A stretch of DNA of 64,000 nt from Deltaproteobacteria bacterium. GTDB lineage: Bacteria > Myxococcota > Myxococcia > SLRQ01. Position numbers and translations under genes: made by a program. The stretch is taken from positions 124,001 through 188,000 of the forward strand of contig JARGFU010000009.1 in the NCBI GenBank assembly GCA_029210625.1, read 5' to 3'. Positions 1 through 8,740 of this stretch are shown piece by piece (the first letter of the stretch is position 1; every line of letters starts with the position of its first letter). A model generated the notes under the pieces. It did no database searches, was not told the DNA's origin, and saw only the letters and a list, made by a program, of their open reading frames with translations.

Positions 1-3000
1 ACGGTGGACGGGAGCCCGGTGAGCAACGCCTCTCCGGTCTACACCGGCCCCCTCACCATCACCGCCGACACCACGGTCCAGTTCTTCTCCATGGATCAGG
101 TGGGCAACGCCGCGGGCGTGCGCTTCCTCGACTTCCAGATCGACACCCAGGCCCCGGTGACCACCGCCAGCCTCTCTGGCGGCCTCTACACCGCCGACCA
201 GACCCTGGAGCTCGCCTGCGACGACGGCAGCGGGGTGGGGTGCGCGGCGATCCACTTCACCCTCGACGGCAGCGCCCCGGATCTCGCCTCACCGATCTAC
301 ACCGGCGCCCTGCTGATCACGGTGGACACGACGGTCCGCTTCTTCTCCGTCGACCTGGTGGGCAACGCCGAGGCGCCCCGCTCGGAGAGCTTCACCTTCG
401 ACCGGATCGCGCCGACGACCACCGCCAGCCCGGCGGGCGGCCTCTTCACCAGCGCCCCGAGCGTGAGCCTGGCCTGCGACGACGGAGGGGGCTCGGGCTG
501 CGCCGCCATCCACTACACCCTGGACGGCAGCCTGCCGACGACCGCCTCGCCGGTCCACGCCGGCCCCATCTCCATCTCGGCGGACACCACCCTGCGCTTC
601 TTCGCGCTCGATCAGGCGGGGAATGCCGAGGCCGTCCAGACCGAGACCTACACCGTGGACGGGGCGGCACCGACCGTCAGCGCCAGCCCCGTCGGCGGCC
701 TCTTCAACAACGACGTGCTCGTGGTGCTCAGTTGCGACGACGGCGTGGGCTCGGGCTGCGCCACCATCCACTACACCCTCGACGGCAACCCGCCGACCAC
801 TGCCTCGCCGGTCTACACCGGCGCCTTCACGCTCACGAGCAGCGGGCGCGTCCGGGCGCTCGGCGTCGATCAGGCTGGCAACGTCGGCCCCGTCCTCACC
901 GAGACCTACAACCTCGACACCACCCCGCCGGCCACCGTCGCCAGCCCCGCCGGTGGCGAGTACGCGGCGGCCCAGACGGTGAGCTTGAGCTGCACCGATC
1001 CCTTCGGCTGCGCGGCCATCCACTTCACCCTCGACGGCAGCCTGCCGACGACGGCGTCGCCGACCTACGGCGCCCCGCTGAACATCGCCTCGGACACCCT
1101 CCTGCGCTTCTTCGCGGTGGACACCGCCGGCAACGCCGAGGGCGCGGTCTCCGAGACCTACCTCATCGACACGACCGCTCCGAGCCTGAGCATGGCGCCG
1201 GCCGGCGGCCTCTTCGGCACCGAGGTCTGGGTCAGCGTGACCTGCGACGACGGCGGCGGCACCGGCTGCGCCGCCATCCACTACACCACCGACGGCACCC
1301 CCCCCACGACGGGCTCGCCCCTCTACGTGGGCCCGGTCTCCATCTCCACCGACACGACCCTCCGGGCCCTCGGCGTCGACCGCGTGGGCAACCAGAGCGT
1401 CCCGATGACGCAGCAGTTCACCATCGACAGGACGCCGCCGGTCACCGTCGTCGCGCCGGCGGGCGGCGCCTACGCGGCGGCGCAGAACGTCGCCTTGAGC
1501 TGCAGTGACGCTTCCGGCTGCCTCGCCATCTACTTCACCCTCGACGGCAGCCTGCCGACGACGGGCTCGACCCTCTACACCTCGCCCCTGAACATCAGCG
1601 CCGACACCACCCTGCGCTTCTTCGGGGTGGACCTGGCCGGCAACGCCGAGGGCGTGGTCAGCCACTCCTACCGCATCGACGCGACGGCCCCGACCCTCAC
1701 CGTCGCGCCCGCGGGTGGGCTCTTCGCGAACGATCTCTGGGTCACCCTCGGCTGCGCCGACGGTGGTGGCACCGGCTGCGCCGCCATCCACTACACCACC
1801 GATGGCAACATCCCCACGGCCACCTCGCCGGTGGTGACGGGGCCGGTGGCGCTCACCGCCGACACCCGCCTGCGGGCGGTGGCCTTCGATGGGGTGCTCA
1901 ACCAGAGCAACTTCATCGACGAGAGCTACACCTTCGATCGCAGCGCGCCGCAGACCGTCGCCACTCCGGCGGGAGGCATCTACGCCTCCGCCCAGTCCGT
2001 CGTCCTCGGCTGCAGTGACGCCAGCGGCTGCACGACCCACTACACCACCGACGGCAGCCTGCCGACGACCAGCTCGCCGGTCGCCACGGGCCCCATCGCG
2101 ATCCCCTCGACCGCCACCCTGCGCTTCTTCTCGGTCGATCCGGTGGGCAACGCCGAGGGCGTGCACACCGAGCTCTACCGGATCGACGGCACCCCGCCGG
2201 TGCTCACGGCCACGCCCCTGGGCGGCGCCTTCCGGGCCACCCTCTGGGTGAGCCTCACCTGCGACGACGGCGCCGGGGAGGGCTGCGCGGCGATCCACTA
2301 CACCCTCGACGGCAGCGCCCCCTCGCTCGCCTCGCCGGTCTACACGCTGCCCCTCCAGCTCGCCAGCGACACCCGCGTCCGGGCCCTGGCGGTCGATCTG
2401 GCCGGGAACCAGAGCGCCAGCCGCGTGGACGAGCTCTACACCTTCGACTACGCGCGCCCGGGCGCGTCTGCGGCGCCCGCCGGCGGTCTCTACAACGCCA
2501 GCCAGACCGTGGTGCTCAGCTGCACCGACGCCGGCAGCGGCTGCGCCGCCATCCACTACACCCTGGACGGCAGCCCGCCGAGCCTGGCCTCGCCGGCCTA
2601 CACGGTGCCCCTGGGGCTGGTCGCCGACACCACGCTGCGCTTCTTCGCGGTGGACGTCGCCGGCAACCAGGGGCTGGAGGTCACCGAGGTCTACGACTTC
2701 GACCTCGTCGCGCCGACGGCCTCGGCGAGCCCGGCGGCCGGGCTCTACAACAGCCCGCAGGAGATCAGCCTGGCCTGCGACGACGGCGCCGGGAGCGGCT
2801 GCGCCGCCATCCACTACACCACCAACGGTTCGGCCGCGACGACCGCGTCGCCCCTCTACGTGGCGCCCTTCACCCGCTCCACGAACACCGTGGTCCGCTT
2901 CCTGGCGGTGGACGTCGCTGGGAACCAGAGCCCCGAGGGGAGCGCGCTCTACACCTTCGATCTGGTGAACCCGACCACCACCGCCAGCCCGGCCGGCGGG

Positions 3001-5940
3001 CTCTTCAACGCGGCCCAGAGCGTGACCCTCACCTGCAACGACGGCACCGGCAGCGGCTGCGCCACCACCTACTACACCACCGACGGCAGCGATCCGACGA
3101 CGGCCTCTCCGACCTACTCGGCGCCGATCTCGGTCGCCGCGAGCGGCACCCTGAAGTTCCGCTCGACCGACGTGGCCGGGAACCTCGAGACGATCCGGAC
3201 CGAGGACTACACCATCGACACCGTCGCCCCCTCGGTCGTCACCACCTTCCCGGCGGACGGCGCCACGAGCGTGACCCTCAACCCGGTCCTCACCGTCACC
3301 TGGGACGAGCCCCTCGAGCCCACGAGCGTGGGCGGCGCCACCTTCTCGGTGGACAACGGGGTCACCGGGACGGTGAGCTACGACGCCGGCACCAACACGA
3401 TGCGCTTCACCCCGGACGCGCCCTTCGTCTACGGCGTTGTCTACACGGCCTCGTTCACGGCCGGGATCACGGATCCGGCCGGCAACCCGATCTCCCCGGG
3501 GAGCTTCTCCTTCACCACGATGGACCCGCCGGATCTCCTCTCCGGGATCTCGACCGCCAACTTCGCCACCCGGGGGCTGGCCCTCGACGCGTCCGGCAAT
3601 GGCGTCCTGGTCTGGGTCTCGAAGTCGGGCTCGGGCTGGCGGCTGCTCGCCTCCTACTACGACAGCACCACCAGCGCCTTCCTCCCCGAGGTCGAGCTCT
3701 ACGCGGTCCCCAACACGAGCACCGAGAGCTGGACCCTGAGCGGGGAGTACACCTCCTTCGTGGGGGCCTCCCTCGTCGCGAGCAACGGGACGACCTTCCA
3801 GGTCGTCTATCCGGACGGTCGGGATCTCGTCGCCCGGGAGATCGTCGGAGGGGTGGTCGGCGCGGAGCAGATCATCTCCACCGGCAACAGCGGCAACGCC
3901 GGGCAGGCCAACATCATCGCCTCGGGGGGCGAGTACCTCGCCACCTTCCAGGAGGCGCAGTTCGCCGACAACCGGGTCCACGCCATCATCCACGACGGCA
4001 CCGGCTGGGGCACCGACACGGTGGTCGAGGGGCAGCCCAACAACGTCGACGTGCCGGTCTCGGCCGGCTACGGGGGCGGCTGGGCCGTGGCCTGGCGCAA
4101 CTGGTACGGCAGCACCCACGAGATCTGGGTGAGCCGCCACGACGGCACGTCCTGGCAGGCCGAGGAGCTGATCGGCTCGGGGACGGTCCCGCAGCTGGCC
4201 TCGAACGGCAGCGGCTACGCCCTGAGCTACCGCTCCGGCTCGGACGCCTTCGGCTCGATCTTCGATGGGACGACCTGGAGCGTGGCGGCCGAGTTCGACG
4301 GGCTCTCGGAGAGCGTCCAGGGCACGGCCCACCTCGCCTCCGATGGCAGCGGGTACCTGGCGAGCTACCTCTCCGTGATCACGGTCTCGCCCTGGACCTA
4401 CAAGGTCCGGGCGCAGCGCTACGTCGCGGGGGCCTGGACCCCGGCCGTGGAGGTGGTCACCGACACGGTCCCCCTCACCGTCCTCGACGCGTCACCCGGG
4501 CCGGTCGCCGGCGGCTACGTGGTCGCCTACCGGACCCGCGAGGTCGATCACCCCTACACCGACCTCTACGGCCTGCGCGCCGTGGACTTCGATGGGAGCA
4601 CCTGGGGGACGCCCGTCGACGTGGAGACCGATCCGGCGAACGTGTCGCAGGCGCTCCTCGCCACCGCGGCCGGGACCACCGTGGTGACCTTCTCCCAGCC
4701 CTTCGGCGAGACGGCCCGGCAGCGCGCCCGGGCCTTCGACGGTGCGACCTGGCAGCCGTTGGAGGAGGCCGCCTCGAGCGTGCACCTCGGGGCCGCCTAC
4801 GAGCCCACCCTCGTCGGGAACGGCAGCGGCCAGAGCGTGGCGGTCTGGCTGGCCCAGAACGTCAACGGGCTCCTCTCGGTCTTCACGGCGCACCACGACG
4901 GCGCCAGCTGGTCGGCGCCCGTGGTCCTCTCGGATCCCTCCTACTCGGGGCGCGCGCCCGCCCTCGCCACCGACGGCACCAATTTCATGGTCTGCTACGA
5001 GGAGTACCCCCGCGGCATCGCTGCCCGGGAGTTCGATGGCACCACCTGGCTGGCGAGGGAGCAGGTGAGCGGGGCGACCTCGGCGGCCTCCTTCTGTGAC
5101 GTCGCCTCGGATGGCAGCCGCTATGCGGTCGTCTGGAAGCAGCTCCTGAGCGGCGCCGGCAGCACCTACGCCAGCGTCCGCACCGCCGGCACCTGGAGCG
5201 CACCCGCGGTCCTCGAGGCGGTGAGCGATCCCACCTACGACCCCGCCATCGCCTCCAACGGCACGGGCTTCATGGCGGTCTGGGTGCAGGAGCTCTTCAC
5301 CATCGACAGCGTCTTCGCCGCCGAGTACGCCTTCGACGGCTCCGGCTGGAGCTGGGGTCCCGCGACCAGCATCGAGAACACCAACGCCTACGCCCGCCCG
5401 GTGGTCGACATCGTCTCCAACGGCACGGGCTACGCCGCCCTCTGGACCCAGTACGACACGGGCTTCTTCAACCTGCGCCCGCGGGTCGCGATCCACGACG
5501 GCACCGGTTGGACGCCCGGGGCGGCCATCTCGACCAGCCACATCGTCAGCTCCTCCTACGTGCCCCGGATCGCACCGATGGGCGGCGACTATCTGGCGGC
5601 CTGGAAGGATGGCGGCCGGCTCTACGGCGCCCGCTACTCCGCGGGCGCCTGGCAGGCGCCGATCGAGGTCGATAGCAGCACCTACGAGCCGACGGCCCTC
5701 CATGCGATCGCCGGTGAGGCCAGGGTCTCCTTCCCGGCCTGGGACGGCACCGGCGTCAGCCTCTATACCCGCACCTTCGATGGTGCCGCGTGGGGGCCCC
5801 GGAACCTGATCGAGGGAGACGACACCCGGACCTTCTCCTCCAGCGTGGGCCACGACGGCAGCGACTGGAGCATCGTCTGGTCGCAGGTGGACGGGATGGA
5901 TCCCCTCGTCCGCGACATCCAGGGGCGGGTGGGCTTCTAG
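1..5940 (+). CDS. Giant secreted repeat protein, chitobiase-C-like Cys-pair repeats (5' partial)
   Basis: The reading frame is open from base 1 and ends at the TAG at 5938-5940, so the true start lies upstream and at least 1,979 residues are present. From the N-terminal end there are one partial and twelve full repeats of about 85 residues. Each has a pattern like A-G-G-x-[YF], then C-D-D-G-x-G-x-G-C-A-A-I-H-Y-T-x-D-G-S, then a T-L-R-F-F-x-V-D-x-A-G-N core. This matches chitobiase/beta-hexosaminidase C-terminal-like (Fn3-associated) domains, and the two cysteines per unit suggest a disulfide. The repeats end near 3230. A SbsA-type bacterial Ig-like domain (Big_5) follows at about 3236-3535, with the typical P-A-D-G-A and D-x-A-G-N-P-I motifs. 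The remaining 800 residues hold repeats of about 45-60 residues with F-D-G-T-x-W and G-x-G-Y-x-A-x-W motifs, probably a beta-propeller-like fold. No sortase or PEP-CTERM tail is visible. An adhesin or surface-layer role is inference. Confidence 0.85.
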   Translation, partial: TVDGSPVSNASPVYTGPLTITADTTVQFFSMDQVGNAAGVRFLDFQIDTQAPVTTASLSGGLYTADQTLELACDDGSGVGCAAIHFTLDGSAPDLASPIYTGALLITVDTTVRFFSVDLVGNAEAPRSESFTFDRIAPTTTASPAGGLFTSAPSVSLACDDGGGSGCAAIHYTLDGSLPTTASPVHAGPISISADTTLRFFALDQAGNAEAVQTETYTVDGAAPTVSASPVGGLFNNDVLVVLSCDDGVGSGCATIHYTLDGNPPTTASPVYTGAFTLTSSGRVRALGVDQAGNVGPVLTETYNLDTTPPATVASPAGGEYAAAQTVSLSCTDPFGCAAIHFTLDGSLPTTASPTYGAPLNIASDTLLRFFAVDTAGNAEGAVSETYLIDTTAPSLSMAPAGGLFGTEVWVSVTCDDGGGTGCAAIHYTTDGTPPTTGSPLYVGPVSISTDTTLRALGVDRVGNQSVPMTQQFTIDRTPPVTVVAPAGGAYAAAQNVALSCSDASGCLAIYFTLDGSLPTTGSTLYTSPLNISADTTLRFFGVDLAGNAEGVVSHSYRIDATAPTLTVAPAGGLFANDLWVTLGCADGGGTGCAAIHYTTDGNIPTATSPVVTGPVALTADTRLRAVAFDGVLNQSNFIDESYTFDRSAPQTVATPAGGIYASAQSVVLGCSDASGCTTHYTTDGSLPTTSSPVATGPIAIPSTATLRFFSVDPVGNAEGVHTELYRIDGTPPVLTATPLGGAFRATLWVSLTCDDGAGEGCAAIHYTLDGSAPSLASPVYTLPLQLASDTRVRALAVDLAGNQSASRVDELYTFDYARPGASAAPAGGLYNASQTVVLSCTDAGSGCAAIHYTLDGSPPSLASPAYTVPLGLVADTTLRFFAVDVAGNQGLEVTEVYDFDLVAPTASASPAAGLYNSPQEISLACDDGAGSGCAAIHYTTNGSAATTASPLYVAPFTRSTNTVVRFLAVDVAGNQSPEGSALYTFDLVNPTTTASPAGGLFNAAQSVTLTCNDGTGSGCATTYYTTDGSDPTTASPTYSAPISVAASGTLKFRSTDVAGNLETIRTEDYTIDTVAPSVVTTFPADGATSVTLNPVLTVTWDEPLEPTSVGGATFSVDNGVTGTVSYDAGTNTMRFTPDAPFVYGVVYTASFTAGITDPAGNPISPGSFSFTTMDPPDLLSGISTANFATRGLALDASGNGVLVWVSKSGSGWRLLASYYDSTTSAFLPEVELYAVPNTSTESWTLSGEYTSFVGASLVASNGTTFQVVYPDGRDLVAREIVGGVVGAEQIISTGNSGNAGQANIIASGGEYLATFQEAQFADNRVHAIIHDGTGWGTDTVVEGQPNNVDVPVSAGYGGGWAVAWRNWYGSTHEIWVSRHDGTSWQAEELIGSGTVPQLASNGSGYALSYRSGSDAFGSIFDGTTWSVAAEFDGLSESVQGTAHLASDGSGYLASYLSVITVSPWTYKVRAQRYVAGAWTPAVEVVTDTVPLTVLDASPGPVAGGYVVAYRTREVDHPYTDLYGLRAVDFDGSTWGTPVDVETDPANVSQALLATAAGTTVVTFSQPFGETARQRARAFDGATWQPLEEAASSVHLGAAYEPTLVGNGSGQSVAVWLAQNVNGLLSVFTAHHDGASWSAPVVLSDPSYSGRAPALATDGTNFMVCYEEYPRGIAAREFDGTTWLAREQVSGATSAASFCDVASDGSRYAVVWKQLLSGAGSTYASVRTAGTWSAPAVLEAVSDPTYDPAIASNGTGFMAVWVQELFTIDSVFAAEYAFDGSGWSWGPATSIENTNAYARPVVDIVSNGTGYAALWTQYDTGFFNLRPRVAIHDGTGWTPGAAISTSHIVSSSYVPRIAPMGGDYLAAWKDGGRLYGARYSAGAWQAPIEVDSSTYEPTALHAIAGEARVSFPAWDGTGVSLYTRTFDGAAWGPRNLIEGDDTRTFSSSVGHDGSDWSIVWSQVDGMDPLVRDIQGRVGF

Positions 5941-5943
5941 CGG

Positions 5944-7029
5944 CTAGGTGCGCAGCTCGGCGCGGCCGGCGAAGGCCCGGAGGTAGCGCCGGGCGTCCTC
6001 GAGGCCGAAGCGGCGGTTGCCGATCGCCGACAGATCGTAGATCCCCCAGTCGCGGCAGCCCTGGGCGCAGGCCGGGCCGCGGCGCGCGTTCTCCCGGAAG
6101 CCCTCGCTCGCGAGGATCTGGCCCACGCTGTGGGTGCGGAGGCTGGCGTAGGGGGCGCGCGAGGTGCAGGCGACCACGCTGCCGTCGGGCATGACGGGCC
6201 CGAGGGTGTAGGCGGGGTAGTGGCAGGGGTAGGTGCGCCGGTCGTCGATGATCTGCCCGAAGAAGGCGCGGGAGCCGACCACCGCCTCGCCGCTGCGGGC
6301 GGCGTCGCGGATCAGGCGGAAGGCGTCGCCCACCGCCTCGAAGTCGGGGGTGTGCTCCTTCGCCGCGGCGTTGGGGCGCTCCTCGAGGGCGAACTGCCCG
6401 TCGTAGGTGGGGGGCTGGAAGGCCACCGGCAGCCGCAGGTCGCGGGCCAGGCGCAGCATGTCCCCGACCCGGTGGAGGTTCTCCCGGGTGACGGTCATGT
6501 TCAGGGCGAGGTTCAGGCCCGGCAGGCGCCGGCGCACGGTCTCGATCCCCTCCAGGGCCGCCGCGAAGAGGCCCTCGTGGGCGCGCAGGCGGTCGTGCTC
6601 CTCGTCGGGGGCGTCGAGGGAGACGAAGAGGGTGCCCACGTCGCGCAGGCGCTCCCAGCGGGCGGAGAGCAGGAGGCCGTTGGTGAAGACGGTCGGATAG
6701 ATCTCCTCGCGCACCTCGCGCAGGACCACCGGCAGGTGCTCCCAGAGCAGGGGCTCGCCGCCGACGATCACCGCCAGCCGGAAGCGGCGCGCGGCCAGCT
6801 GCCGGTAGAGGTCCAGGGACTCCTCGAGGGTCAGCTCGCCGCCGCCGGGGAAGCGCTCCTGGTTGAAGTCCTTCTGCTCGGGGCCGCTCACGTAGCAGAA
6901 GGGGCAGGCGAGGTTGCAGCGCACCGTGGGCAGGTGGTTGAGCACGAAGGGCCGGCGCTGCTGGCGCAGGTAGACCCCGAAGAGGGAGAGGGCCGAGAGG
7001 GCCGAGGGGACCGACTGGCGGATCTGCAT
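5944..7029 (-). CDS. Radical SAM protein with SPASM-like C-terminal cysteines
   Basis: The 361-residue protein has the radical SAM [4Fe-4S] motif CNLACPFC at Cys38, Cys42 and Cys45. A G-G-E-P-L segment (SAM contact) follows, and C-terminal cysteines near residues 269, 288, 321 and 325 (C-x3-C, CAQGC) could hold an auxiliary cluster as in SPASM/Twitch proteins. The family cleaves S-adenosylmethionine to a 5'-deoxyadenosyl radical; the substrate cannot be told from sequence. The gene starts 18 bp downstream of the GntR regulator on the same strand, so the two are probably cotranscribed and possibly autoregulated. No small precursor peptide is evident nearby, so a peptide-maturase role is not supported; an oxidoreductase or biosynthetic role is equally possible. 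Confidence 0.85.
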   Translation of the reverse strand: MQIRQSVPSALSALSLFGVYLRQQRRPFVLNHLPTVRCNLACPFCYVSGPEQKDFNQERFPGGGELTLEESLDLYRQLAARRFRLAVIVGGEPLLWEHLPVVLREVREEIYPTVFTNGLLLSARWERLRDVGTLFVSLDAPDEEHDRLRAHEGLFAAALEGIETVRRRLPGLNLALNMTVTRENLHRVGDMLRLARDLRLPVAFQPPTYDGQFALEERPNAAAKEHTPDFEAVGDAFRLIRDAARSGEAVVGSRAFFGQIIDDRRTYPCHYPAYTLGPVMPDGSVVACTSRAPYASLRTHSVGQILASEGFRENARRGPACAQGCRDWGIYDLSAIGNRRFGLEDARRYLRAFAGRAELRT

Positions 7030-7047
7030 GACGCGCTCCGTTGGGCT

Positions 7048-7800
7048 TCAGGGGACGGGGAGGAAGGGGGGACGCTCGAAGAGCTCGGTGAAGGCGGCCC
7101 GGGCGGCGGCGGCGTCGCCGGCCGCCAGGGCGTCGGTGGCCCGCCGGTAGAGGGCGGCCAGGGCCGCGGGGTCCTCGACCACCCAGGTGAAGAGGGGCAG
7201 GACCCGGCGGTAGACGTAGGTCAGGGAGTTGTAGAGGAGGGTGAAGGCGAGGTTTCCCCCGCCCTGGACGATCACCCGGTGCAGCTCGATCTCCAGCAGC
7301 TGCAGGCGGGAGACCTCGGGCGCCCCGGAGGTCGCCTCGGCCTCGAAGGCCCGGGTGGCGGCCTGGAGGGCGGGCAGGGCGCCTCGCTCGAAGCCGTCGA
7401 TGCAGGCGTGGATCATCGCCTGCCCGAGGATCGCGCGGGCCCGGGCGATGTCGCCGAGGATCTTCGCGCCGTCCACCTCACCGGAGAGGGCGTCGTCCTC
7501 CAGGAAGGTGGCCAGCAGCTCCAGGCCCGCCTCCTGGCGGAAGTCCCGGGCGACGGCGCCGCTGCCGTGGCGGATGGCCACCAGCCGCAGCCCCTCGAGC
7601 TGGCGCAGGGCGTCGCGGACGGTGTTCCGGGTCACCTGGAACTGCTCGGCGAGGGTGCGCTCGGGGGGCAGGGTCTCCCCCGGGGCGAAGCGCCCCTCCA
7701 GGATGCTCCGGCGGATGGCGCGGGCCACGCGCTCGGAGGTCCGCAGGGCGCGGATGGGGGCGAACTCGGGGAAGGGGGGAGTGGCTCTGGTTTGGCTCAT
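7048..7800 (-). CDS. GntR-family (FadR/FCD subfamily) transcriptional regulator
   Basis: The N-terminal winged helix-turn-helix covers roughly residues 15-80 and shows the GntR signature L-P-P-E-R-x-L-A-x-x-F-x-V-[ST]-R-x-T-V-R-x-A-L. An all-helical C-terminal effector domain of about 160 residues with conserved His and Arg positions fits the FCD/FadR_C type. Regulators of this class often bind acyl-CoA or organic-acid ligands. I start it at the ATG at 7798-7800 (M-S-Q-T), giving 250 residues; an in-frame TTG at 7837-7839 would add 13 residues but coincides with a -35-like box. The gene diverges from the acyl-CoA catabolism operon beginning at 7937, and the palindrome between them suggests that it controls both itself and that operon (inference). 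Confidence 0.88.
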   Translation of the reverse strand: MSQTRATPPFPEFAPIRALRTSERVARAIRRSILEGRFAPGETLPPERTLAEQFQVTRNTVRDALRQLEGLRLVAIRHGSGAVARDFRQEAGLELLATFLEDDALSGEVDGAKILGDIARARAILGQAMIHACIDGFERGALPALQAATRAFEAEATSGAPEVSRLQLLEIELHRVIVQGGGNLAFTLLYNSLTYVYRRVLPLFTWVVEDPAALAALYRRATDALAAGDAAAARAAFTELFERPPFLPVP

Positions 7801-7821
7801 TGGTGGTACCACTAAGCCAAA
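7791..7821. promoter_or_regulatory. Palindromic operator for the GntR-family regulator
   Basis: A perfect 10-bp palindrome GTGGTACCAC at 7803-7812 extends to TT.GTGGTACCAC.AA (7800-7815). It is nested in a second inverted repeat, TTTGGCT at 7791-7797 and AGCCAAA at 7815-7821. The core has the half-site spacing seen in FadR-type GntR operators (T-G-G-T...A-C-C-A). It overlaps the regulator's start codon and its likely -10 region, so autorepression is likely. Confidence 0.6.
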
Positions 7822-7839
7822 TGGAAGCGGAAGGGTCAA
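7811..7839 (-). promoter_or_regulatory. Candidate promoter of the GntR gene
   Basis: On the minus strand, TTGACC (7834-7839) is followed after 17 nt by CTTAGT (7811-7816). The transcription start would fall within a few bases of the ATG at 7800, so the message may be leaderless; no Shine-Dalgarno sequence precedes that ATG. The -10 match is only moderate. Confidence 0.4.
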
Positions 7840-7862
7840 CCCCCCGGTCGAGCGGCCGCGTC

Positions 7863-7891
7863 TGGACCGTCGCCCGGGCGGCAGCTATCTT
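7863..7891 (+). promoter_or_regulatory. Candidate promoter of the acyl-CoA catabolism operon
   Basis: TGGACC (7863-7868), a 17-nt spacer, and TATCTT (7886-7891) form a sigma-70-like promoter. The predicted start at about 7898 gives a leader of about 40 nt before the ATG at 7937. The GntR palindrome would then lie at about -85 to -95. Confidence 0.45.
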
Positions 7892-7936
7892 GCCGCCTCC
7901 CCGCGGGAAACAAGCGGGCTCACCCCACGAGGCACC

Positions 7937-8725
<789 letters not shown>

Positions 8726-8740
8726 GGAGCGCGAGACACC

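Noticed and set aside
289-4332. A 1,347-codon open frame on the minus strand, antisense to the repeat protein
   Set aside because: It is a by-product of GC-rich codon bias and of the repeat structure on the plus strand; its translation is low-complexity Arg/Gly/Val/Glu sequence without any domain, and the plus-strand frame has clear domains.
6130-7815. Plus-strand open frame of 561 codons opposite the radical SAM and GntR genes
   Set aside because: Shadow frame; both minus-strand genes have intact catalytic or DNA-binding motifs.
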